DNA of 64,000 bases from Streptomyces sp. CB02959 (GTDB lineage Bacteria > Actinomycetota > Actinomycetes > Streptomycetales > Streptomycetaceae), in assembly GCF_002803155.1 (NCBI RefSeq), contig NZ_NNBP01000011.1, positions 1-64,000 on the forward strand, given 5' to 3'. The notes below the pieces were generated by a model. It made no database searches. It had not been told where the DNA came from and saw only the letters and a program-made list of their open reading frames with translations. Positions 1 through 8,022 of this stretch are shown here, in pieces. Position numbers and translations under genes: made by a program. The stretch's first letter is position 1. Each line of letters starts with the position of its first letter.

Positions 1-31
1 CCCACTACGGGCACTCCAACTCACCTGAATT

Positions 32-218
32 CCACCCATCAACGGGAGGGGACGGGTCTGTGGGGTGGGGGTGTGCCGGACGTAAAGCGCAGCAGTCCGG
101 CACACCCCCACCCCACAGACCCGGCACCGCGGCCGAACAGCCCCGCGCAGCGGCAACGCCCCGCGCCGCAGGCGCAAAACGCGAACCCCCACGGCGGGCC
201 AGCCGGCAACGTGCGGGC
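32..218 (+). repeat. Structured intergenic repeat, copy 1
   Basis: A perfect 29-bp inverted repeat (53-81 against 95-123) encloses a 13-base loop reading GTAAAGCGCAGCA. It is preceded by CCACCCATCAACGGGAGGGG and followed by conserved blocks resembling CCCCGCGCAGCGG, GCGCCGCAGGCGC, CCCCCACGGCGGG and CAACGTGCGGG. The same ordered blocks recur, inverted, at 12882-13116 and, direct, at 13251-13426. Copy 1 lies just upstream of the steroid-degradation operon. I do not recognise a named family. A transcribed hairpin, a boundary element or a small non-autonomous mobile element are all possible. Confidence 0.85.
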
Positions 219-234
219 AAAACCAACGGCCCCG

Positions 235-268
235 TTATTTCGGATCGAAATAATCCCGCTCAGCGGGA
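235..268. promoter_or_regulatory. Double palindrome upstream of hsaE (probable IclR operator)
   Basis: Two palindromes abut. TTATTTCGGATCGAAATAA (235-253) has perfect 8-base arms around GAT, and TCCCGCTCAGCGGGA (254-268) has perfect 7-base arms around one base. Near-identical versions of both occur in the promoter region between the IclR regulator and hsaA (6734-6771). Sharing between the two operon promoters of one pathway, beside the only regulator gene of the island, suggests these are the regulator's binding sites. One of them could instead overlap core promoter elements. Confidence 0.65.
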
Positions 269-340
269 ACCCACCCTCCCCGGCCGCCCGCCGCCCCGCT
301 TAGCCTCCCGGCACAGACCGACCGCCCCGTGGAGGACCAT

Positions 341-1123
341 ATGCTCACGGACCGCCAACGGCAGCTCGCGGCACGGCAGTTGCGTGATGCCGAGCGCACC
401 GGCCGGCCCATCGCCCCGCTCACCGGGGAGTTCCCCGGCCTCGATGCCGACGACGCCTACGAGATCCAGCTGCTCAACATCCAGGAGCGGCGACGGGAGG
501 GCGCCACCGTCACCGGGCACAAGGTCGGGCTCTCGTCCGAGGTCATGCAGCGGATGATGGGTGTCGACGAGCCCGACTACGGCCACCTGCTGGACGATAT
601 GGAGCTGCGCCCCGGCACGCCCGTCCCGCTCGCCCGCTACTGCGCGCCGCGCGTCGAGGTCGAGGTCGGCTTCGTGCTCGGTGACGATCTGCCGGGCGAG
701 GGCTGCACCCCCGCCGACGTGCTCGCCGCGACCGAACGGGTCGTTCCCGCGCTGGAGTTGATCGACAGCCGGATCCGCGACTGGCGGATCACCCTGCCCG
801 ACACCGTCGCCGACAACGCCTCCTCCGCCGGATACGCCATCGGCGACGGCCGGGACCCGCGCGGGCTGGACCTCAAGGCCGTCGACGCGGTACTGCATCG
901 CGGAGCCGAGCGGATCGCGGAGGGCCGCAGCGACGCCGTGCTCGGCGACCCCACCCTCGCCGTCGCCTGGCTCGCCCGGACCGTCGCCCGCTTCGGCGTG
1001 CCCCTGAAGAAGGGGCACCTGGTCCTGCCCGGCTCCTGCACCCGGGCCGTCGACGTCGCCCCCAGGGCGACCTTCACCGCCGACTTCACCGGGCTCGGCC
1101 CGGTCTCGCTCTCCTTCGTCTGA
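341..1123 (+). CDS. hsaE: 2-hydroxyhexa-2,4-dienoate hydratase
   Basis: The 260-residue product matches the 2-keto-4-pentenoate hydratase family (HsaE/TesE/BphH type). It adds water to the 2-hydroxydienoate released by HsaD, giving 4-hydroxy-2-oxohexanoate. The ATG at 341 is preferred because GGAGG at 331-335 sits five bases upstream. The in-frame GTG at 329 lies before that site. The motif GHKVGLSSEVMQ and the acidic EVEVGFVLGDDL segment are typical of the family's metal site. It is first in the operon with hsaG and hsaF, the usual three-enzyme order, which separates it from the many unrelated members of the wider fumarylacetoacetate-hydrolase fold. Confidence 0.9.
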   Translation: MLTDRQRQLAARQLRDAERTGRPIAPLTGEFPGLDADDAYEIQLLNIQERRREGATVTGHKVGLSSEVMQRMMGVDEPDYGHLLDDMELRPGTPVPLARYCAPRVEVEVGFVLGDDLPGEGCTPADVLAATERVVPALELIDSRIRDWRITLPDTVADNASSAGYAIGDGRDPRGLDLKAVDAVLHRGAERIAEGRSDAVLGDPTLAVAWLARTVARFGVPLKKGHLVLPGSCTRAVDVAPRATFTADFTGLGPVSLSFV

Positions 1124-1126
1124 GGG

Positions 1127-1168
1127 CCCGTCGGCCGGGAGGCCCACGCGGGCCGCCCCGGCCACGGG
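1127..1168 (+). other. Intercistronic stem-loop between hsaE and hsaG
   Basis: The 84-base gap before hsaG is the largest spacing in an otherwise tightly coupled operon. Bases 1127-1139 pair with 1157-1168 (12 pairs, one bulge), and GGCCC/GGGCC at 1141-1154 form an inner helix. There is no U-run, so this may be an attenuator or an RNA-processing or stability element rather than a full terminator. Confidence 0.45.
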
Positions 1169-1207
1169 TCCGCAGCTCCCCTCAGCCCGTTCACCCGAGA
1201 GGTGATG

Positions 1208-2110
1208 ATGACCCGCACGACCAAGGCCACCGCGGCCATCGTCGGTTCCGGCAACATCGGCACCGACCTGCTGTACAAGCTCCAGCGCTCCCCGCTGATC
1301 GAACCCCGCTGGATGATCGGCGTCGACCCGGACAGCGAAGGACTCGCCCGGGCCCGCCGCGCCGGCATCGAGGCCAGTCACGAGGGCGTGGACTGGCTCC
1401 TCGCCCAGGACGAGACCCCGGACCTGGTCTTCGAGGCCACCTCCGCCGCCGTCCACCGTGCCAACGCCCCGCGCTACGCCGAACGCGGCATCAAGGCGAT
1501 CGACCTGACCCCGGCCGCGGTCGGCCCCGCCGTCGTCCCGCCCGCCAACCTCACCGCGCACCTCGACGCCGACAACGTCAACATGATCACCTGCGGCGGA
1601 CAGGCCACCATCCCGATGGTGTACGCGGTCTCCCGGGTGGTCCCGGTCCCCTACGCGGAGATCGTCGCCTCGGTCGCCTCCGTGTCGGCCGGGCCCGGAA
1701 CCCGCGCCAACATCGACGAGTTCACCCGCACCACCGCCCGCGGCATCGAGCGGATCGGCGGCGCCGGGCGGGGCAAGGCGATCATCATCCTCAACCCCGC
1801 CGAGCCGCCGGTCATCATGCGCGACACGGTCTTCTGCTCGATCCCCGAGGACGCCGACCGGGACGCCATAGCCCAGTCCGTCAAGGAGGTCGCCGAGCAG
1901 GTCGCCACCTATGTCCCCGGTTACCGGCTGCGGGCCGAGCCGCAGTTCGACGACCCCTCGGTGGTCAACGGCGGGATGGCCCGGGTCGCCGTCTTCCTGG
2001 AGGTCGAGGGCGCCGGCGACTTCCTGCCGCCGTACGCCGGCAACCTCGACATCATGACCGCCGCCGCCACCAAGGTCGGCGAGGAGTTCGCGAAGGGCAT
2101 GCAGGCATGA
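1208..2110 (+). CDS. hsaG: Acylating aldehyde dehydrogenase (propanal/acetaldehyde dehydrogenase)
   Basis: The 300-residue protein belongs to the DmpF/BphJ/HsaG family, which converts the aldehyde made by the aldolase into acyl-CoA using NAD and CoA. An N-terminal Rossmann motif IVGSGNIGTDL lies at about residues 11-21. The nucleophilic Cys is Cys129 in MITCGGQATIP. In the steroid pathway the substrate is propanal and the product propionyl-CoA. The ATG at 1208 is favoured because GAGAGG (1197-1202) is five bases upstream, though GTG 1202 and ATG 1205 are in frame. It overlaps hsaF by ATGA, as expected for a pair forming a channelled aldolase-dehydrogenase complex. Confidence 0.93.
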   Translation: MTRTTKATAAIVGSGNIGTDLLYKLQRSPLIEPRWMIGVDPDSEGLARARRAGIEASHEGVDWLLAQDETPDLVFEATSAAVHRANAPRYAERGIKAIDLTPAAVGPAVVPPANLTAHLDADNVNMITCGGQATIPMVYAVSRVVPVPYAEIVASVASVSAGPGTRANIDEFTRTTARGIERIGGAGRGKAIIILNPAEPPVIMRDTVFCSIPEDADRDAIAQSVKEVAEQVATYVPGYRLRAEPQFDDPSVVNGGMARVAVFLEVEGAGDFLPPYAGNLDIMTAAATKVGEEFAKGMQA

Positions 2111-3132
2111 AGAGCTACTCCGACACTCTCGACATCCGCATCACCGACTCCTCACTGCGCGACGGTTCGCACGCCAAGCGGCACCAGTTCACCGTCGAGG
2201 ACGTACGGTCCGTGGTCGCGGCGCTGGACGGCGCGGGCGTGCCGGTCATCGAGGTCACCCACGGCGACGGGCTCGGCGGCTCCTCGTTCACCTACGGCTT
2301 CTCCAAGACGCCCGAGCAGGAGCTCATCAGGACCGCGGTGGAGACCGCCCGGCAGGCGAAGATCGCCTTCCTGATGCTGCCCGGACTCGGCGTCAAGGAC
2401 GACATCCGGGCCGCGCACGGCAACGGCGCCACCGTCTGCCGGATCGCCACCCACTGCACCGAGGCCGACATCTCCGTCCAACACTTCGGGCTGGCGCGGG
2501 AGATGGGCCTGGAGACCGTCGGCTTCCTGATGATGGCGCACTCCACCACCCCAGAGGCGCTCGCCCGCCAGGGCCGCATCATGGCGGACGCCGGCTGCCA
2601 GTGCGTCTACGTCGTCGACTCGGCCGGCGCGATGGTGATGGACGACGTCACCGCGCGGGTCCGGGCGCTGGTCGCCGAGCTGGGCGAGGACGCCCAGGTC
2701 GGATTCCACGGCCACGAGAACCTCGCGCTGGGCACCGGCAACTCCATCGCCGCGATCCAGGCCGGCGCCCGCCAGATCGACGGCTCCACCCGCCGGCTGG
2801 GCGCCGGCGCCGGCAACACCGCCGTCGAGGCGCTGGTCGCGGTCTGCGCCAAGATGGGCATCCGCACCGGCATCGACGTCCTGAAGATCATCGACGCGGC
2901 GGAGGACGCGGTCCGCCCGGTCATGGACGACGAGTGCCAACTCGACCGGCTGGCCCTGCTCATGGGCCACGCCGGCGTCTACTCCAGTTTCCTCAAGCAC
3001 GCCTTCCGGCAGGGCGAGCGGTACGGCGTGTCCGCCGCGCAGATCCTGCTGCGCGCCGGCGAACGCCGGCTCGTCGGCGGCCAGGAGGACCAGCTCATCG
3101 ACATCGCCGTCGAACTCGCGGCGCAGAAGTAG
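2107..3132 (+). CDS. hsaF: 4-hydroxy-2-oxohexanoate/valerate aldolase
   Basis: This 341-residue DmpG/BphI/HsaF-family class II aldolase cleaves 4-hydroxy-2-oxoacids to pyruvate and an aldehyde passed to HsaG. The RDG motif at residues 18-20 (after TDSSL) and the divalent-metal HGH at 201-203 in VGFHGHENLALG are present, and the length is normal. The start codon overlaps the hsaG stop (ATGA), implying translational coupling and stoichiometric synthesis of the two partners. Confidence 0.94.
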   Translation: MKSYSDTLDIRITDSSLRDGSHAKRHQFTVEDVRSVVAALDGAGVPVIEVTHGDGLGGSSFTYGFSKTPEQELIRTAVETARQAKIAFLMLPGLGVKDDIRAAHGNGATVCRIATHCTEADISVQHFGLAREMGLETVGFLMMAHSTTPEALARQGRIMADAGCQCVYVVDSAGAMVMDDVTARVRALVAELGEDAQVGFHGHENLALGTGNSIAAIQAGARQIDGSTRRLGAGAGNTAVEALVAVCAKMGIRTGIDVLKIIDAAEDAVRPVMDDECQLDRLALLMGHAGVYSSFLKHAFRQGERYGVSAAQILLRAGERRLVGGQEDQLIDIAVELAAQK

Positions 3133-3145
3133 CAGGGAGAGAACG

Positions 3146-4282
3146 ATGACCGCACTCAACGACGAGGCCCGTGTCATCGAGGCGGCCGCGCCGCCCACCC
3201 GGTTCGCCCGGGGTTGGCACTGCCTGGGCCTGGCCGACACCTTCAAGGACGGCCGGCCGCACGAGATCGAGGCGTTCGGCACCAAGCTCGTGGTCTTCCA
3301 GGGCGCGGACGACGGTGAACTGCACGTCCTCAACGCCTACTGTCCCCACATGGGCGGCAACCTCGCCCGGGGCAGCGTCAAGGGCGACACCGTGGCCTGT
3401 CCGTTCCACGACTGGCGCTGGTCCGGGAACGGCCGCTGCGCCGGCATCCCGTACGCCCGCCGGGTCCCGCCGCGCGCCCGCACCCGGGCCTGGACCGTCC
3501 TGGAGCGCAACCAGCAGCTCTACGTCTGGCACGACCCCGAGGGCAACCCGCCGCCGCCCGAGGCCGTCATCCCCGAGATCGCGGGCGCCGGCCACCCCGA
3601 CTGGTCCGCCTGGTCCTGGAACACGCTGCGGGTCGACGGCTCCAACTGCCGGGAGATCGTCGACAACGTCGTGGACATGGCGCACTTCTACTACATCCAC
3701 TACTCGTTCCCGACGTACTTCAAGAACGTCTTCGACGGGCACATCGCCACCCAGTACATGGAGTCCTCCCCGCGCGGCGACATCGAGGTGACCACCCCGT
3801 CCTCGATCGGCGACCTCCGCTCCGACGCCTCGTACTACGGCCCGTCCTACATGATCGACAAGCTGTGGACGGACGTCGGCGCCGAGGTCGAGATGGAGTC
3901 CGTCCTCATCAACTGCCACTACCCGGTCGACGCCGACAGCTTCGTGCTGATGTACGGCGCCATCGTCAAGAAGCTCCCCGGCATGACCGACGAGGAGGCC
4001 GCCGAGGCCGCCCGGCTGGCGTCCGAGGGACTGAAGGTCGGCTTCGAGCAGGACGTGGAGATCTGGCAGAACAAGACCCGCATCGACAACCCCCTGCTGA
4101 CCGAGGAAGACGGCCCGGTCTACCAGCTCCGCCGCTGGTACGAGCAGTTCTACGTGGACGCCGCCGACGTCAAGGACGAGATGGTGCGCCGGTTCGAGTT
4201 CGAGATCGACACCGAACGGGCCAACACGGCCTGGCGCGCCGAGGTCGCCGACAACCTCGCCCGCCGCGCGGCCGGGGCCTGA
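3146..4282 (+). CDS. kshA: 3-ketosteroid 9-alpha-hydroxylase, Rieske oxygenase component
   Basis: The 378-residue protein has a Rieske [2Fe-2S] motif with Cys66-X-His68 and Cys85-X2-His88. It also has the mononuclear iron motif NVVDMAHFYYIH, giving Asn174, Asp177, His180 and His185. This is the KshA layout. The enzyme hydroxylates C9 of 3-ketosteroids, which together with 1-dehydrogenation opens ring B. GGGAG precedes the ATG at 3146, 13 bases after hsaF. Its reductase, kshB, follows after one small gene. Substrate preference (androstenedione, side-chain CoA ester or bile-acid type) cannot be read from the sequence. Confidence 0.92.
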   Translation: MTALNDEARVIEAAAPPTRFARGWHCLGLADTFKDGRPHEIEAFGTKLVVFQGADDGELHVLNAYCPHMGGNLARGSVKGDTVACPFHDWRWSGNGRCAGIPYARRVPPRARTRAWTVLERNQQLYVWHDPEGNPPPPEAVIPEIAGAGHPDWSAWSWNTLRVDGSNCREIVDNVVDMAHFYYIHYSFPTYFKNVFDGHIATQYMESSPRGDIEVTTPSSIGDLRSDASYYGPSYMIDKLWTDVGAEVEMESVLINCHYPVDADSFVLMYGAIVKKLPGMTDEEAAEAARLASEGLKVGFEQDVEIWQNKTRIDNPLLTEEDGPVYQLRRWYEQFYVDAADVKDEMVRRFEFEIDTERANTAWRAEVADNLARRAAGA

Positions 4283-4284
4283 CG

Positions 4285-4563
4285 GTGCGGCCCGTGATCT
4301 GCGGGACCTGCGGGAACCAGGTCCTGTGCGAGAAGTTCAGCCCCGCCCACACCCAGGTGCAGTGGACCGGTGACGCCGCCGAGAGCTGCCCGCGGATCGG
4401 TGCGCGGGTGACGACCGGAGAGGCGAGCGCCCGGGTCCGCTCCTGCGACGCGCTGCGCGCCAGCATCGCCCGTGCGGTCGCCGACGGCAGCCTGGTGGTG
4501 GCCGACAAGGACGGCAACCCGGTGCCGGCCGCGGCCGCGGAACCGGCGGTGGCCGATGCCTGA
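4285..4563 (+). CDS. Small Cys-rich protein between kshA and kshB, unknown function
   Basis: A GTG-initiated 92-residue frame begins two bases after the kshA stop and overlaps the kshB start by eight bases, so it is embedded in the operon with no room for a separate promoter. The N-terminus carries VICGTCGNQVLC (Cys6, Cys9, Cys15), with another Cys at position 35 and one in RSCDALR. This resembles a zinc-ribbon or small metal-binding module. It is too short and lacks the pattern of a standard ferredoxin. I do not recognise the family. By context it may assist the hydroxylase as an assembly factor, electron-transfer adaptor or regulatory subunit, which is inference only. Confidence 0.7.
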   Translation: MRPVICGTCGNQVLCEKFSPAHTQVQWTGDAAESCPRIGARVTTGEASARVRSCDALRASIARAVADGSLVVADKDGNPVPAAAAEPAVADA

Positions 4564-5641
4564 ACCGCGCATCCACCGGCTGCGGATCGCCGAGGTGATC
4601 GACGAGACCGCCGACGCCCGCTCGCTGGTCTTCGAGCCGCACCCTCAACTCCCTTACGTTCCAGGGCAGTTCCTCACGTTCAAACTGCCGGGCCGGGAGG
4701 GTGGGGCGGCGGCCCGCTGCTACTCCCTCGCCAGTTCCCCGCACACCGGCGAACCGATGAAGGTCACCGTCAAACGGGTCCCCGGCGGCCACGGCTCCAA
4801 CTGGCTGTGCGACCACGCCCGCCCCGGCACGGAACTGGAGGTGCTGCCGCCGGCCGGCACCTTCACCCCCGCCGGCCTCGACACCGACCTGCTGCTGATC
4901 GCCGGCGGCAGCGGCATCACCCCCGTGATGTCGGTCCTGAAGTCGGCGCTCACCCAAGGCACCGCCCGGCACGTCCTGCTCTACGCCAACCGCTCCGAGT
5001 CCGCCGTCATCTTCCGTGGCGAACTGCGCGAACTGGCCGAGGACTACCCGGACCGGCTGGTGGTCCTGCACTGGCTGGAGAGCCTCCAGGGGATGCCCGA
5101 CCCGGGGCGGTTGGCCGCCGTCCTCGCCCCGCACGTCGGGCGCGAGGCGTACCTGTGCGGACCGCAGCCGCTCATGGACGCCGCCGAACAGGCCCTGCGC
5201 GGCCTGGGCGCGCCCCGCGGGCGGCTGCACCGGGAGCGGTTCTTCTCGCTGAGCGGCGCCGCGGCGTTCGAGGCGGTCGGACCGGTCGAGCCGCCCGAGG
5301 CGGTCGAGGCGGTCGAGGCGAACGGTGCGGACCGGCCGGGCGGCCCGGCCCGGCCCGACGCGGGGGCCGCCACCACTCTCACCGTCGAGCTCGACGGTGA
5401 GACCCACCAGGTCCGCTGGCCGGTCGGCACCCCGCTGCTGGACGCCCTGCTGGCCGCCGGGGTCGACGCGCCGTACTCCTGCCGCGAGGGCGCCTGCGCG
5501 GCCTGCACCTGCCGGGTGGTCAGCGGCGAGGTGGCCATGGCGCACAACGAGGTGCTGGACGCGGAGGACCTGGCCGAGGGCTACGTCCTGGCCTGCCAGG
5601 CGGTCGCGACCGGCGGCGAGGTGGAGATCAGCTACAGCTGA
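4556..5641 (+). CDS. kshB: 3-ketosteroid 9-alpha-hydroxylase, reductase component
   Basis: The 361-residue reductase has three modules: an FAD domain with RCYSLAS at 54-60, an NAD(P)H domain with GGSGITPVMS at about 117-126 and CGPQPLMD near 201, and a C-terminal plant-type [2Fe-2S] domain with Cys309, Cys314, Cys317 and Cys347. It passes electrons from NADH to the KshA Rieske centre. A low-complexity Pro/Glu/Val linker at about 240-270, rich in EAVEAVE-type repeats, joins the NAD and ferredoxin domains. The ATG at 4556 overlaps the end of the small Cys gene. It is the last gene of the first operon. Confidence 0.92.
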   Translation: MPEPRIHRLRIAEVIDETADARSLVFEPHPQLPYVPGQFLTFKLPGREGGAAARCYSLASSPHTGEPMKVTVKRVPGGHGSNWLCDHARPGTELEVLPPAGTFTPAGLDTDLLLIAGGSGITPVMSVLKSALTQGTARHVLLYANRSESAVIFRGELRELAEDYPDRLVVLHWLESLQGMPDPGRLAAVLAPHVGREAYLCGPQPLMDAAEQALRGLGAPRGRLHRERFFSLSGAAAFEAVGPVEPPEAVEAVEANGADRPGGPARPDAGAATTLTVELDGETHQVRWPVGTPLLDALLAAGVDAPYSCREGACAACTCRVVSGEVAMAHNEVLDAEDLAEGYVLACQAVATGGEVEISYS

Positions 5642-5642
5642 G

Positions 5643-5694
5643 CGGCGGGGGCGGCGGGGGCGGCGGGGGCGGCGGGGGCGGCGGGGGCGGCGGG
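5643..5694 (+). repeat. Nine-base GC tandem repeat with G-quadruplex pattern
   Basis: The unit CGGCGGGGG is repeated 5.8 times directly after the kshB stop codon. Five G5 tracts separated by four bases on the non-template strand satisfy the usual G-quadruplex pattern, so the kshB transcript could fold there. The distal units also form the left arm of the hairpin at 5678-5718. Confidence 0.85.
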
Positions 5695-5718
5695 AGATCT
5701 TCGCGCCGCCCCCGCCGC
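5678..5718. terminator. Hairpin between convergent kshB and iclR
   Basis: A perfect 15-bp stem (5678-5692 with 5704-5718) and an 11-base loop lie between two genes that converge. It probably terminates transcription from both directions. No U-tract follows, which is normal in high-GC actinomycetes. Confidence 0.6.
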
Positions 5719-5761
5719 ATGTCCGTGCGCCGCCGCCCCCGCACCTCCCGTCACTGCCCCC

Positions 5762-6637
5762 TCACACCCATTCGCTGTCCCGCAGCCAGGCCAGGGTGTT
5801 CGCCATCGCCGCCGGTGACAGCACCGGCCCCGGCGGCGGCACCTCCGCGGTCCGGTGCGGCCGGACGGTGCGCCGCCCGGGCCCGAACAGCGACCGCCAC
5901 ACCGTCCGCGCGCAGTCCGCCACGGCCGGGGCGAGCCGGTCCAGTTCCCGGTGCGCGCCGTTGCCGGAGAGCGAGATCGCGGCGATCGCCCGGCCCGAAC
6001 CGCGCAGCGGCACGGCCACGCACGACACCCCCCGGTACGCCTCCTCGTGGTCGTAGGCGATCCCGCGGGCCCGCGCCGTCGCGAGTTCGGTGCGCAGCGC
6101 CTCCGGCCGGCAGATGGTCCGCGGCGTACGCGGCCGCAGCCCGCGCCGCACCACCTGCTCCACCACCGCGTCGTCGCTGAAGGCCAGGATCGCCTTGCCG
6201 GAGGCCGTGCAGTACGCCGGCTGCCGACCGCCGACCCGTGAGGGCACCACGGTGTCCGCCGCGCCGCCGATCCGCTCCACGTGCACCACCTCGGCCTCGT
6301 CCAGCACCGCCAGATGCACCAGGTGCCCGGTCGCCTCGTGGAGTTCGTGCAGGTGGGGCAGGGCTGCCCGGCGCAGCCGGTGGTGGTGGGAGGCGAGCGC
6401 GCCGAGTTCCAGCACCCCCATGCCCAGCCGGTAGCCGCGGCCCTCCCGCTCCAGCCAGCGCAGCCCCAGCAACTGGTCCAGGATCCGGTGCGCCGACGAG
6501 CGGGGCACGCCCGAGCGCTGCACCACCTCGGTGAGGGTGAGCCGGGACTCGGTATTGCTGAATGCGTTCATCACCCGCGCCGCCTTCTCCAGCAGCGACA
6601 GCGGCCCGCAGTCGCCCCCGGCAGTCTGCTCCGGCAT
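5762..6637 (-). CDS. IclR-family transcriptional regulator of the steroid island
   Basis: The 291-residue protein has an N-terminal winged helix-turn-helix at about residues 15-75 (LTEVVQRSGVPRSSAHRILDQL) and a C-terminal IclR effector domain containing SGKAILAF and the segment RGVSCVAVPLRGSGRAIAAISLSG. The start at 6637 has GGGAGG seven bases upstream, whereas the longer frame to 6793 would run through the operator region. It lies between the two catabolic operons, diverges from hsaA, and two palindromes are shared by both operon promoters. It probably senses a ring-degradation intermediate. TetR-type KstR, the usual actinobacterial regulator of these genes, is absent here. Confidence 0.88.
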   Translation of the reverse strand: MPEQTAGGDCGPLSLLEKAARVMNAFSNTESRLTLTEVVQRSGVPRSSAHRILDQLLGLRWLEREGRGYRLGMGVLELGALASHHHRLRRAALPHLHELHEATGHLVHLAVLDEAEVVHVERIGGAADTVVPSRVGGRQPAYCTASGKAILAFSDDAVVEQVVRRGLRPRTPRTICRPEALRTELATARARGIAYDHEEAYRGVSCVAVPLRGSGRAIAAISLSGNGAHRELDRLAPAVADCARTVWRSLFGPGRRTVRPHRTAEVPPPGPVLSPAAMANTLAWLRDSEWV

Positions 6638-6733
6638 CGGCACACCTCCCACGCAACGGCGAAACCCCAGGTCCAGGCCGAATCGGAGGCCGCCCACCGG
6701 GTTCTCGCGGATTGCCGGGAACGTTGCCAGCCC

Positions 6734-6771
6734 TCCCGCTGAGTGGGAAGAGGGTATTTCGTTTCGGAATA
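6734..6771. promoter_or_regulatory. Double palindrome between iclR and hsaA (probable operator)
   Basis: TCCCGCTGAGTGGGA (6734-6748, one mismatch between arms) and TATTTCGTTTCGGAATA (6755-6771, one mismatch) repeat the two palindromes found upstream of hsaE, here in the opposite order and six bases apart. The site is 97 bases upstream of the iclR start and 82 bases upstream of the hsaA start, so one protein bound there could control both directions. Confidence 0.65.
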
Positions 6772-6852
6772 GTAAAGCGTAGGTTCCTGCCACCCCTGCC
6801 GCGGGACGGCGCGGCAGGGCCCTACCTCAGATCGAATCGAGAGGGGATGCGC

Positions 6853-8022
6853 ATGCGCGACGAAGACGTCCTCGCAGCGGTCCGCGAACTCGCCCCCACC
6901 CTGCGTGAACGCGCCGCCGAGGCGGAGGAGCTGCGCCGGGTGCCGGACGCCTCCATCAAGGACCTCGCCGAGACCGGTTTCTTCCAGCTCCTCCAACCGC
7001 GGGCGTACGGCGGACTCGCCGCCGACCCGCTGGTGTTCTACCGGGCCGTCAAGGAGATCGCCCGGGCCTGCGGTTCCACCGGCTGGGTCGCCTCGGTCGT
7101 CGGCGTCCACCCCTGGCACGTGGCGCTCTTCGACCGGCGGGCCCAGGACGAGGTCTGGGGCGACGACCCGCACACCCGCGTCAGCTCCTCCTACGCACCC
7201 ACCAGCCAGGTCACCCCGGTCCCCGGCGGCTTCAAGATCTCCGGCCGCTGGCACTTCTCGTCCGGCTGCGACCACGCCGACTGGGCGCTGCTCGGCGGAC
7301 TGGTCACCGACACCGGCGGCAAGCCCGTCGAGGTCTACACCTTCCTCGTGCCGCGCAGCGACTTCCGCATCATCGACGTCTGGGACACCGTCGGCCTGCG
7401 CGGCACCGGCAGCAACGACATCGCCATCGACGAGGTCTTCGTCCCCGAGCACCGCGCACTCGGCTTCGGCCCGGTCAGCGCGCGGGACTGCCCCGGCCAC
7501 GCGGTCAACCCCGAACCGCTCTACCGGCTGCCCTACGCCTCGGTGTTCACCACCACCATCTCCACCCCCCTCGTCGGCATCGCCGAAGGCGCCTACGAGG
7601 GATACGTCGCCGCCACCCGGGAACGCTTCCGGGTCTCCTACGGCCAGAAGGTCGTCGAGGACCCCTTCGCCCAGGTCCGGATCGCCCGCGCGGCCAGCGA
7701 CATCGACGCCGCCTGGCTCCAACTCACCCGCAACATAGGCGAGTTGTACGACCTCGCAGTGCGCGGCGAGGACCTGCCGATGGCCCTGCGCACCCGCGCC
7801 CGCCGCGACCAGGTGCTCGCCACCGAACGCGCGGTGGCCGCCGTGGACCTGCTGATGGAGAACTCCGGCGGCAAGGCCATGCGCACCGGCCCCAACCTCG
7901 TCCAGCGCGCCTGGCGCGACGCACACACCGGCCGCGGCCACGCGGCCAACGACCCGGAGCGCGCCCTCGTCCTCTTCGGCCAGGGAGCCCTCGGCCTCGA
8001 CATCCAGGACACGATGCTGTGA
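6853..8022 (+). CDS. hsaA: 3-HSA hydroxylase, oxygenase component (HsaA-like flavin-dependent monooxygenase)
   Basis: The 389-residue acyl-CoA-dehydrogenase-fold monooxygenase matches HsaA in length and segments such as GGFKISGRWHFSSGCDHADW and DTVGLRGTGSNDI. With reduced flavin from HsaB it ortho-hydroxylates 3-HSA to the catechol 3,4-DHSA. The ATG at 6853 is preferred over 6847 because GAGGGG at 6841-6846 gives a six-base spacing only for the former. It leads the second operon, behind the shared palindromes, and overlaps hsaD by GTGA. Confidence 0.9.
   Translation: MRDEDVLAAVRELAPTLRERAAEAEELRRVPDASIKDLAETGFFQLLQPRAYGGLAADPLVFYRAVKEIARACGSTGWVASVVGVHPWHVALFDRRAQDEVWGDDPHTRVSSSYAPTSQVTPVPGGFKISGRWHFSSGCDHADWALLGGLVTDTGGKPVEVYTFLVPRSDFRIIDVWDTVGLRGTGSNDIAIDEVFVPEHRALGFGPVSARDCPGHAVNPEPLYRLPYASVFTTTISTPLVGIAEGAYEGYVAATRERFRVSYGQKVVEDPFAQVRIARAASDIDAAWLQLTRNIGELYDLAVRGEDLPMALRTRARRDQVLATERAVAAVDLLMENSGGKAMRTGPNLVQRAWRDAHTGRGHAANDPERALVLFGQGALGLDIQDTML

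Noticed and set aside
260..1561. A 433-residue minus-strand frame antisense to hsaE and hsaG
   Set aside because: Composition is typical of an antisense shadow, and the plus-strand genes have clear families and ribosome sites.
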